DNA from: Bacteroidales bacterium
GTDB lineage: Bacteria; Bacteroidota; Bacteroidia; Bacteroidales; Paludibacteraceae
DNA: 38,712 bases
Direction: 5' to 3'
Assembly: GCA_021371875.1 (NCBI GenBank)
Contig: JAJFVH010000169.1
Coordinates: 1-38,712, forward strand
Position numbers and translations under genes: made by a program
Shown: positions 24,581 to 32,282 of the stretch, in pieces
Numbering within the stretch: position 1 is the first letter of the stretch
Layout: every line of letters begins with the position of its first letter
Notes under the pieces: generated by a model
What the model was told of the DNA's origin: nothing
The model's database searches: none
What the model saw: only the letters and a program-made list of their open reading frames with translations

Positions 24581-24605
24581 GGTTGATTTTTTTTTTGTTC
24601 TTTTG
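24575..24605 (+). promoter_or_regulatory. Promoter of the susC-2 operon
   Basis: TTTG (24575-24578), 19 bases, then TTCTTTTG (24598-24605) fits the Bacteroidetes pattern with one mismatch. The first box lies inside the operator. The start codon is 69 bases past the second box. Confidence 0.55.
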
Positions 24606-24674
24606 CAGACGGGAAGTATATCTAAGAAAAACCTCTCTTGCAACATAAACTCATTTAACAAATCAATTATATTT

Positions 24675-27600
24675 ATGAAAAGAGCCATACTATTATTTGT
24701 CGGTTTCTTTCTTATATGGCAATCCGGTTTTGCTCAAAAGGCAACAATTACAGGCGCAATCACCTCGAAGGATGATGGTTTACCAATTATTGGGGCATCG
24801 GTTGTTGAAAAAGGAACTACAAACGGAACAGTTACAAATTTCGATGGCGTTTATACCATTACAGTTTCATCAAATGCCACATTGGTTTTCAGCTACGTGG
24901 GGATGGAAAAAACGGAAAAGAAAGTGACAGGCACAACAACGTTGAACGTAGTTTTAGGTTCAAGTGCCATAGCTATTAATGAGCTAGTCGTAACAGCTAT
25001 GGGAGTGAAAGCTGAGAAGAAAAAGTTGAATTTTGCAGTACAAAGTGTGAATTCAGATGCATTAACTGATGGACGTTCAGCCAATTTTGTAAATTCATTG
25101 CAAGGAAAAGTTGCCGGTGTGAATGTAACCAACGCTGGTGGTTCACCTAATTCAGGCTCGCAGATTATTTTACGTGGAATTTCTTCCATCAATCCTTCCC
25201 AAAATAACGAGCCATTGTTAATTGTTGATGGAATGCCTATTTCGGGAGGCGGGTCAAGTGCTGCGGTTATCAATCCGAACGATATTGAGAATGTAACTGT
25301 TTTAAAAGGTGCAGCCGCAGCCGCACTTTATGGACAGGAAGCAGCAAACGGTGTAATTATGGTGACGACCAAACAGGGTGCTGTAGGCAAAATTTCAACC
25401 ACTATCAATGCAAGTTTGCAAATCGATCAACCGGTTCGTTTGCCACAAATTCAGCAAATATTTAGCCCCGGATCTTTGGGCTTCTACAAACCATTGACAA
25501 ATGGCGGTTGGGGCCCGTTGTTGAATGAAGGAGAAAGAACGTATGATAATATCGGAAATTTTTTCAAAAACGGGGTTTATCAGAAATACGATATCAGCAT
25601 GTCGGGTGGAAGTGAGAATTTTCAGTCCTATGCTTCGGCCAATTATTCGAGCAACGAAGGAATAGTGCCTAACGATTATTTGAAAACAATAGGTCTTATG
25701 CTCAAAGGTACTTATCAGATTAACAAAAAACTTTCGGGAATGATGAGTACGAATATAACTAATAATACCTATCGTAGTGCTGGTTCAATTTCGTCGGTAT
25801 ATACATGGCCGATAAATGATGACATTACAGATTATGAAGATAACGGTTGGCCTCGTTTTCGATATTTGGATCAAACGAAAAAAGAAGATTCTCCGATCAG
25901 TCCTTTATGGAGCAGATATATGGATTCTGGAGTAAATAAATCGACTCGAAATTTAATGCAAGGTTCTTTGACTTATAAGCCGGTTGAGAACTTTGACATC
26001 ACAGGCCGTTTAAGCTACGACCAAAGTAATTATTCATACGATGGATATTCAATTCCACGTTTCGATGATTCGGTAATTTTACCCAATGCTCCTAAATCAA
26101 CAGATTACATAGATCAAGAACTTTTTGCACAGGATTTAGCCAAGTATAACACTTATTATAATTCAGTACCATATTTTAGTGAAGAAAGACTTTCCAGTGT
26201 TAAGAATAATGCTGATTCCCGCGATTATTTTGGAGCTTACGAATACAGACAAAGTAAAAGTCAATTGCTTACCGCTTCAGCTATGGCAACTTATAAAATT
26301 GAACTGGAAAATGGCATCAATATAGAATTATTGGCTGGTTCAGAGATAAAGATGAGGGATGGAATTTCAACCACGATGAAGGGTAGAGACTTTATTATTC
26401 CGGGGATATACAGTATGTCAAATGTAAATGAAGTAGCCAAAGTGCAGGATGCGGAGTTAACTCATACAAAACGTAGAAATGCAGGAGTTTTTGGCGAATT
26501 AAGGGGTGATTATAAAGGGTTGGCAACGTTGAGTGTAACTTCACGCTGGGACTGGTCGTCGACAATTGCCATGAAATATAACCCATATTATTATCCATCA
26601 ATTACAGGAGGATTAATTTTTTCGGAATTATTTAATCTTTCAAATGATTGGTTTTCGTATGGTAAAGTCAGAGGAAATTGGGCACGGGTAGGTAAAGATG
26701 CTCCGCCCAATCTTTTCGATCGTAAATTTACCCAATATCCGACTTTACCTGATGGTGGTTATGGCGCAGATCCTTCCAAATCAGTTGCAAGTAATTTGCT
26801 TCCGGAGATTTCGGATTCGTGGGAAATTGGGTTTGATACACGTTTTTTCGATAGTAAAACGCGGTTGGATATTGCATATTATTCAACGGCTGTTGATAAT
26901 CAAATTGTAACTGTGCGCGTCTCGCCGGCCTCGGGTTATATTTTGCAAACCCGTAACGAAGGAGATATTAAAAATCACGGTATTGAATTGACATTGGAAC
27001 AAGATATAATTAAAAATAGAAAATTATCATGGACAGCTTCTGCCAACTTCGGGTTAAACAGAGGAGTTGTAGTTGATTTACCCGACGATATAGTTGAAAT
27101 ACAAGGAACTCAATATGGAGATATTTTCCCGACAGCTTATTTAAATGGGTCAACTACGGCTATTTCAGGGAAAGATTATCTGCGAACTGAAGATGGTCAG
27201 GTAATTGTTGGAACGGATGGTTATCCAAAAATAAATCCTACAAAAAGTGTGGTGATTGGTAATCGTGAACCTGATTTTTTATTGGGATTGTCAACCAACT
27301 TCAGATACAAAGACTTTTCGGTTAGTATGTTGCTCGATGGACGTAAAGGTGGTGATGTGGTGAATGTAACCGGACGTGGACTTTGGAGCGCCGGACAACA
27401 TAAAGCATTGGAATTTTATCGTGGACGACAAATTGTTTGGGATGGTGTAGTAGAGCAAGCCGATGGTACCTATAAGCAAAATACTACTCCTGTTGTGCTT
27501 GATTACCGGACTATTACAGAGTATTATGCCGGTGTGAGTTCAAATTTTATTGAAGATGCATCATATATTCGATTGAGTTATCTCACATTGTCGTATGATT

Positions 27601-27806
27601 TATCGAAATATGTAAAGAAAACGATGCTTAAAGGATTAAAATGTTCATTGACAGGGACTAACTTGTTTTTGTTGACAAAATACACAGGCTCTGATCCTCA
27701 GACTAATGCAAGCACCAGTTCGGGTGGAACAGGCGGTATGGGTATTGATAATTATCCGGTACCTAACACCCGTGGTTTTAATTTTACTCTTAATGCCAAC
27801 TTTTAA
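24675..27806 (+). CDS. SusC/RagA TonB-dependent outer-membrane transporter, second locus
   Basis: The 1043-residue protein has a signal peptide (MKRAILLFVGFFLIWQSGFAQ), a carboxypeptidase-regulatory-like domain (about 22-100, ATITGAITSKDDGLPIIGAS), a TonB-box region (INELVVTAMGVKAEKKK), the plug (to about residue 235, with PLLIVDGMPIS and GVIMVTTKQG) and a barrel ending FNFTLNANF. An upstream in-frame ATG (24576) would add 33 residues ahead of the signal peptide, so the ATG at 24675 is chosen. The partner SusD starts 14 bases downstream. It belongs to a different SusC branch from the first pair, judged by the AMGVKAEKKK start of the plug. Its operator is identical to that of the first pair. 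Confidence 0.95.
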   Translation: MKRAILLFVGFFLIWQSGFAQKATITGAITSKDDGLPIIGASVVEKGTTNGTVTNFDGVYTITVSSNATLVFSYVGMEKTEKKVTGTTTLNVVLGSSAIAINELVVTAMGVKAEKKKLNFAVQSVNSDALTDGRSANFVNSLQGKVAGVNVTNAGGSPNSGSQIILRGISSINPSQNNEPLLIVDGMPISGGGSSAAVINPNDIENVTVLKGAAAAALYGQEAANGVIMVTTKQGAVGKISTTINASLQIDQPVRLPQIQQIFSPGSLGFYKPLTNGGWGPLLNEGERTYDNIGNFFKNGVYQKYDISMSGGSENFQSYASANYSSNEGIVPNDYLKTIGLMLKGTYQINKKLSGMMSTNITNNTYRSAGSISSVYTWPINDDITDYEDNGWPRFRYLDQTKKEDSPISPLWSRYMDSGVNKSTRNLMQGSLTYKPVENFDITGRLSYDQSNYSYDGYSIPRFDDSVILPNAPKSTDYIDQELFAQDLAKYNTYYNSVPYFSEERLSSVKNNADSRDYFGAYEYRQSKSQLLTASAMATYKIELENGINIELLAGSEIKMRDGISTTMKGRDFIIPGIYSMSNVNEVAKVQDAELTHTKRRNAGVFGELRGDYKGLATLSVTSRWDWSSTIAMKYNPYYYPSITGGLIFSELFNLSNDWFSYGKVRGNWARVGKDAPPNLFDRKFTQYPTLPDGGYGADPSKSVASNLLPEISDSWEIGFDTRFFDSKTRLDIAYYSTAVDNQIVTVRVSPASGYILQTRNEGDIKNHGIELTLEQDIIKNRKLSWTASANFGLNRGVVVDLPDDIVEIQGTQYGDIFPTAYLNGSTTAISGKDYLRTEDGQVIVGTDGYPKINPTKSVVIGNREPDFLLGLSTNFRYKDFSVSMLLDGRKGGDVVNVTGRGLWSAGQHKALEFYRGRQIVWDGVVEQADGTYKQNTTPVVLDYRTITEYYAGVSSNFIEDASYIRLSYLTLSYDLSKYVKKTMLKGLKCSLTGTNLFLLTKYTGSDPQTNASTSSGGTGGMGIDNYPVPNTRGFNFTLNANF

Positions 27807-27820
27807 AATAGACTACAACA

Positions 27821-29593
27821 ATGAATGCAAAAAACAAATTCAAAAATCTTAGTGCAATTTTAATTGTTGCCATTGGTTTTATGTTGAGCGGATGCGAAGA
27901 ATGGTTGGATGTGAATACCAGCAAGGATAGTCCGGTGACAGTAACAGCTGATCAATCCCTGCCATTAGTCATTTTTTATGCTTCGCAAATTTGTTATGAC
28001 CATGCCGAATATGGTATCTATTTATCACAGGCACTCACAACAGGCGGTCGAAGCCAAACGGGAGCTTATGCTTATAAGAGCGGCTGGGAAATGTTATCGA
28101 TGAATCGTCATCCTCACTGGCGTCGTCATTATTATGATATTGGTGTGAATGTAAATGCCCTGATTGAAGCTGCCGAAAAAATTAATTCAAAAAACTTCAT
28201 TCTGATAGCACGTACAATTCGTTTACATTCTACATTGCTTACAACTGATGCTTTTGGCGATATGCCACGTTCACAGGTTTATCTTTCAAACTCGCCTTTG
28301 TACGATACGCAAGAGTCTGTTTACGAATGGATGAATCAGGAAGCCGATGAACTCATTGCCTTATACAATAATTCGGCATGGGTAAATAATCCGGAGAATA
28401 AAACTATTTCCAAACAAATGGATCGTATTTTTGAAGGAGATTTAGGCAAGTGGCGTGCGTTCACCAAAGCATTAAAGGCGCGTATTATGCTTCGCAAATT
28501 ACCAAACTGGGACAACACACCACAAACATGTGATCAAATCATTGCTGCTGTTGATGCCGCGCTGAATGATCCATCGTATGCTGATGCCATTTATAAATAT
28601 GATGGCGGTTCGACTGAAAAAAACTGTCCTTGGGGCCCTGCGCAGCCAAAATTAAACTTGGGTTGGGCACAAGCACGCGAAAACTTGCTTACTGAGGCAA
28701 TCCCATCAAAATTTCTTACGTATGCGCTGTTAGGTAGTTATATGTCTTATGCACAATCAAGAGGTTATGCGCTCGATCCACGTGCTGTTGAGTTGATGAC
28801 CCCACGTATAGATGATAAAAGTGTCAGGATTTTGCGCTATTTGGATAATAATATTGGTATGGCTACTTCAATGAAAGTAACTTATTATCCTGATTTGTAT
28901 GCTGCTGAAGGGAAAAATCCATATTCAAAAAATGATGGTTATATAATGCTTATGTCGAGGGAGGAGTTGTTGTTTATGAAAGCTGAAGCACAATACTGGA
29001 AAGGTGACAAACCGGCAGCATATAATACAACTGTAGATGCTGTTAAAAAGAATATGGAGAGGGTAGGTGTCACAACAGAAAATTCAGTTAAACAAACTTA
29101 TTACGATCGTTTTTTCCAGATTCGTCTTCCGGGTGAAGCAGTATTCACCATTGCCGACCTGATGCAGCAAAAATACGTGGCTATGTATATGCAGCCAGAA
29201 CTCTGGACAGATGTTCGCCGTTATAATTATAGCAGTAAAGCCAATGGTATTGCTTACGATGGAGTGTATGTTTATACTGTAAAAAGTTGCCACGATGGTT
29301 CGAGAAATGTAAATCCTGCAAATTTTTCGGTTGAATACTCTCTTACAAGGCCATATAATTTATATGAAGCTTATTGGAATACAAGCGCCGAATATGGGGT
29401 AAATGCCAAATTCTCGCCCAATGCATGGATCACCCGTTTGAACTACGATCCGGAAACGGAAGATAAATACAATCGCAAAGAATTAGAACGACTCGGAGCT
29501 TACAAAAATCCAGAATGGTTAAAAAAACGTATGATTTGGGCATATAAGAATAGTTCGGTTGTTACCACTGCCGACGATACCGAATGGAAATGA
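27821..29593 (+). CDS. SusD-like surface lipoprotein, second locus
   Basis: The 590-residue lipoprotein has a lipobox at FMLSGC (Cys25). The start of the mature part, EEWLDVNTSKDSP, and the later YGIYLSQAL, LLTTDAFGDMPRSQVYL, FTKALKARIMLRKL and MSREELLFMKAEAQYWKGD fit the RagB/SusD branch of longer nutrient-binding lipoproteins (SusD-like type 2). It should form a complex with the SusC-2 channel and bind the substrate. The gene lies 14 bases after susC-2 and 32 before the next lipoprotein gene. The ligand is not deducible. Confidence 0.9.
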   Translation: MNAKNKFKNLSAILIVAIGFMLSGCEEWLDVNTSKDSPVTVTADQSLPLVIFYASQICYDHAEYGIYLSQALTTGGRSQTGAYAYKSGWEMLSMNRHPHWRRHYYDIGVNVNALIEAAEKINSKNFILIARTIRLHSTLLTTDAFGDMPRSQVYLSNSPLYDTQESVYEWMNQEADELIALYNNSAWVNNPENKTISKQMDRIFEGDLGKWRAFTKALKARIMLRKLPNWDNTPQTCDQIIAAVDAALNDPSYADAIYKYDGGSTEKNCPWGPAQPKLNLGWAQARENLLTEAIPSKFLTYALLGSYMSYAQSRGYALDPRAVELMTPRIDDKSVRILRYLDNNIGMATSMKVTYYPDLYAAEGKNPYSKNDGYIMLMSREELLFMKAEAQYWKGDKPAAYNTTVDAVKKNMERVGVTTENSVKQTYYDRFFQIRLPGEAVFTIADLMQQKYVAMYMQPELWTDVRRYNYSSKANGIAYDGVYVYTVKSCHDGSRNVNPANFSVEYSLTRPYNLYEAYWNTSAEYGVNAKFSPNAWITRLNYDPETEDKYNRKELERLGAYKNPEWLKKRMIWAYKNSSVVTTADDTEWK

Positions 29594-29625
29594 TTTTCTC
29601 AAAATGATAATAACAAGATATAAAT

Positions 29626-30474
29626 ATGAAAAACTTTCGAAATATAACGGTTGTATTTTTATCAGCACTGCTGATAACAGCCTGTGATAAAAACGATACA
29701 TTGGATGATGTTGTTGTTGTTGGAAATATGGCTCCTCACGTATACTGGGAATTAGGAAGCAGTACAATAACGGCCGGTAATAATGTTCCTTTTACAGCAC
29801 AGTATTACACAACGGGGACGGAAGAAATTGATAAACTCGAGGTTTGGTATAACTTAACCGAAGAAGAGTCGAAAACTGTAACCTGCCCTTGGACACAAAC
29901 TTTCACCTATAGTTTTGTCTCAACCAAATCGATTGAAAAACGTATAGCTCAGAAAGTATCAGAATATACTCACAATGAAAGTTACTGGAACGATTCACTT
30001 CATGCTTATAGTTTTTCTGCTGAATTTCCAACCAGTAATACCCTTGCAGCAACCACGTGGATAAAACCAAGTTTGTTCGATGCTGATAAAATGAATAAAT
30101 ATTTTGGCAATGATTTTATGCAACATTTCAAAGATAGTTTGTTTGGGTTAATGAAAGCAACGGATTTTCAGAAAATGTATCTGGGTTTGAATCTGGTTGA
30201 TAATTTCAAGGTTTATCTTGATTCAACCAAAAACGAGAATACAGGCGGTTGGGATTATCATTTCCCGAAAGACACTCAGGGAAATACTCCTGTTCCGCAG
30301 GCAATAATCAATATTTATAATACAATACCTTTTGCCGATTTAATTTATAACAATTCAACTACCAATTATGATGTTGAATACTCACGTTCGTACAAGGTGA
30401 ATGCAATTTTAAAAGCATTCGACAAGAAGGGAACAGCTGGATTGGCTTTAAGTAAAGAAGTTTCACTTAATTAA
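29626..30474 (+). CDS. Surface lipoprotein of unknown family in the susCD-2 operon
   Basis: The 282-residue lipoprotein has a lipobox at LLITAC (Cys20). The following DKNDTLDD is an acidic stretch like the surface-export signal of Bacteroidetes lipoproteins. Residues about 35-85 (PHVYWELGSSTITAGNNVPF) look like one Ig-like beta sandwich. The rest is helical and aromatic with no family I recognise. In SusCD operons this position usually holds a surface glycan-binding protein, so that is the best guess. It lies 32 bases after susD-2 and 14 before the PKD lipoprotein gene. Confidence 0.7.
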   Translation: MKNFRNITVVFLSALLITACDKNDTLDDVVVVGNMAPHVYWELGSSTITAGNNVPFTAQYYTTGTEEIDKLEVWYNLTEEESKTVTCPWTQTFTYSFVSTKSIEKRIAQKVSEYTHNESYWNDSLHAYSFSAEFPTSNTLAATTWIKPSLFDADKMNKYFGNDFMQHFKDSLFGLMKATDFQKMYLGLNLVDNFKVYLDSTKNENTGGWDYHFPKDTQGNTPVPQAIINIYNTIPFADLIYNNSTTNYDVEYSRSYKVNAILKAFDKKGTAGLALSKEVSLN

Positions 30475-30488
30475 TTACACATTGAATT

Positions 30489-32162
30489 ATGAATATATTA
30501 AATAAAATCAAATTATACAGTGTGGTTGTTACCATAAGCATTTGGGCTGTTGGTTGTGTCGATCATGTTCCGCTTATCGAACAATTGCCAAGCCCGGATG
30601 TGGCGTTTAATTATACTGTTGCCGACAACACTTATCGGTTGGATTATTATGTGGGTGCCAATATAAAATTCATCAGTACATCAGCAGTTCAAGGTGAATG
30701 TACGTGGGATTTTGGCGATGGAGAAACTGCTGTAGGTGATTCAGTAACACACCAATATGATATGGCAGGTACTTATGAGGTAAAGCTAACGGTTGCAGGA
30801 GTTGGTTATCTCGCACAAAGAATATTAATCAGCGATATAAAACCAATTTTAAAACTAAATCCAGTTGACGCCGGTTTGTGCGAAGTACTTACTACCTATG
30901 TAAGCTTTAATGTAGAACTTCCTAACCCTGAAGGTCTGTCCGAAGAATATGTTTGGACATTTCCGGTAGGTGCTTTAGATGAAAACGGAATGCCAAAAGA
31001 ATCATATACAGGAAAAGATCCGGGTCGTATAAAATTCAGTCATGTTGGTTCACAACGGGTTAAATTACAAGTAAAATTAGGTGGTCGGTTGTTAGAAGAG
31101 GGGGTTTTAAATGTTCCAGTAGCTTATAATTCTGCTGTGCCGACACTTTATTATGCGGTTAAATCAGGTAATATTATGGCGTTGAAATTGGCAAACGATG
31201 CTCCGGCAACCATGAAAATAAATCCTTATGATATGGGTGTAAAATCAGGTCAGCATCCATTGAATATTGTTTTTAACGATACTTCTTTGTATGTGCTCGA
31301 TTGTGGGCGACAGTTTACTTATATAAACGATGTTGATGGGAATCAGGGAGATGGACGAATTTTCGTTATGTCGAATAGCGGCAGCAAGGTTGAGGTCATG
31401 CTTACCAACACAAGCGCAGCTTTTAACGACCCGTTTTATGGTTATATCGATGGTGGTCAATTGTATTTTGGCGATAGGAATACGGGAATTGCAACCATAA
31501 ATTTGAATGAACGTAATCGCTCTTTTACTCCTGCCGATTTTCCTTATGTAATTCAAAACACATCGTTGAGTTATTATGGACAAGGCTTGAGTTATGGAGC
31601 TATGAATGCCGCATTTGGCAAAATAAACGGTACATGGTACTGGTGTAAAACATATAATGGTAATGGAATCTTCCGATTTACCGATTCTGATATTTTTACA
31701 TCTACAATTCCTCAAAACACCCCTATTCCTGCTTCAGGTGTTGCACTCGAGGGTATGTCGCCGAAATCTTTTGTATGGGATGCTAAAAATCAGGTGATTT
31801 ATTTTACTATTTACGATACCGGATACGAAGGTTTGTACCGCTGTACGATAGCTCAATTGAATGCTATTAAAAACAGGGAACAACTTGCTCCTTACAAATT
31901 GAAACTATCCAACGGCAAAACGGTAACACCAGTAACCGAAGCCGGTAAAGGCGAAGGTTCAGCAGGGGAGTTTATTGGTATTTGTCAATTGGCTTTGGAC
32001 GAAAACGATGGTTCTGTTTATTTTGGATTGCGCTCGGCGGATGCAACGGTTAAATCAGGTTTAATGCGCTATAATCCGGCAAAAGGGTTTATTGAGCATG
32101 TGATTGAAGGGATAGAAGTATATGGTGTGTCGGTGAATAAAACCAAATCTAAATTATTTTGA
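30489..32162 (+). CDS. PKD-domain lipoprotein with beta-propeller-like C-terminal part
   Basis: The 557-residue lipoprotein has a lipobox at WAVGC (Cys23). A PKD domain follows at about 40-120, with ECTWDFGDGETAVGDSVTHQ and AGTYEVKLTVAG, the WDFGDG core being diagnostic. A second Ig-like segment lies at about 120-215. From about 220 on, repeated strands with YFGDRNTGIATIN, FVWDAKNQVIYFTIYD and LDENDGSVYFGLRS suggest a propeller-like fold. No catalytic motif is visible. It probably binds the substrate at the cell surface as the SusE/F-position protein of this operon. It is followed by a hairpin-rich gap and then the GHL10 glycosidase. Confidence 0.75.
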   Translation: MNILNKIKLYSVVVTISIWAVGCVDHVPLIEQLPSPDVAFNYTVADNTYRLDYYVGANIKFISTSAVQGECTWDFGDGETAVGDSVTHQYDMAGTYEVKLTVAGVGYLAQRILISDIKPILKLNPVDAGLCEVLTTYVSFNVELPNPEGLSEEYVWTFPVGALDENGMPKESYTGKDPGRIKFSHVGSQRVKLQVKLGGRLLEEGVLNVPVAYNSAVPTLYYAVKSGNIMALKLANDAPATMKINPYDMGVKSGQHPLNIVFNDTSLYVLDCGRQFTYINDVDGNQGDGRIFVMSNSGSKVEVMLTNTSAAFNDPFYGYIDGGQLYFGDRNTGIATINLNERNRSFTPADFPYVIQNTSLSYYGQGLSYGAMNAAFGKINGTWYWCKTYNGNGIFRFTDSDIFTSTIPQNTPIPASGVALEGMSPKSFVWDAKNQVIYFTIYDTGYEGLYRCTIAQLNAIKNREQLAPYKLKLSNGKTVTPVTEAGKGEGSAGEFIGICQLALDENDGSVYFGLRSADATVKSGLMRYNPAKGFIEHVIEGIEVYGVSVNKTKSKLF

Positions 32163-32174
32163 TGATATTGGACT

Positions 32175-32261
32175 CCAATCCTCAAATAGGGGGCTAAAGA
32201 GTATCAGTGAAAAAAATATTTGGTTTGTTCGATACGAACCAAAATCCCATTTGGGAGTTGG
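32175..32261 (+). repeat. Nested inverted repeats between the PKD lipoprotein and GHL10 genes
   Basis: The outer arms (about 32175-32191 and 32246-32261, CCAATCCTCAAATAGGG against CCCATTTGGGAGTTGG) pair imperfectly. Inside is a good hairpin, TTGGTTTGT-TCGAT-ACGAACCAA (32220-32242). The left arm ends AGGGGGCT, like the G-run repeat family, so it may be a worn copy. It could weaken or stabilise the transcript within the operon. Confidence 0.5.
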
Positions 32262-32282
32262 TAGTTTTTAAATTAATTCTAA

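Larger units (their letters stand above)
23735..24674. other. Long AT-rich divergent intergenic region
   Basis: About 940 bases separate the NlpC/P60 gene and susC-2. The region is very AT-rich with T-runs. It holds a degenerate operator near the left end, a perfect operator near the right end and the susC-2 promoter. The only sizeable open frame (23990-24247, minus) has the K/N/I/Y-rich make-up of translated AT-rich DNA and no motif. I see no tRNA, no strong hairpin and no riboswitch that I recognise. Confidence 0.6.
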
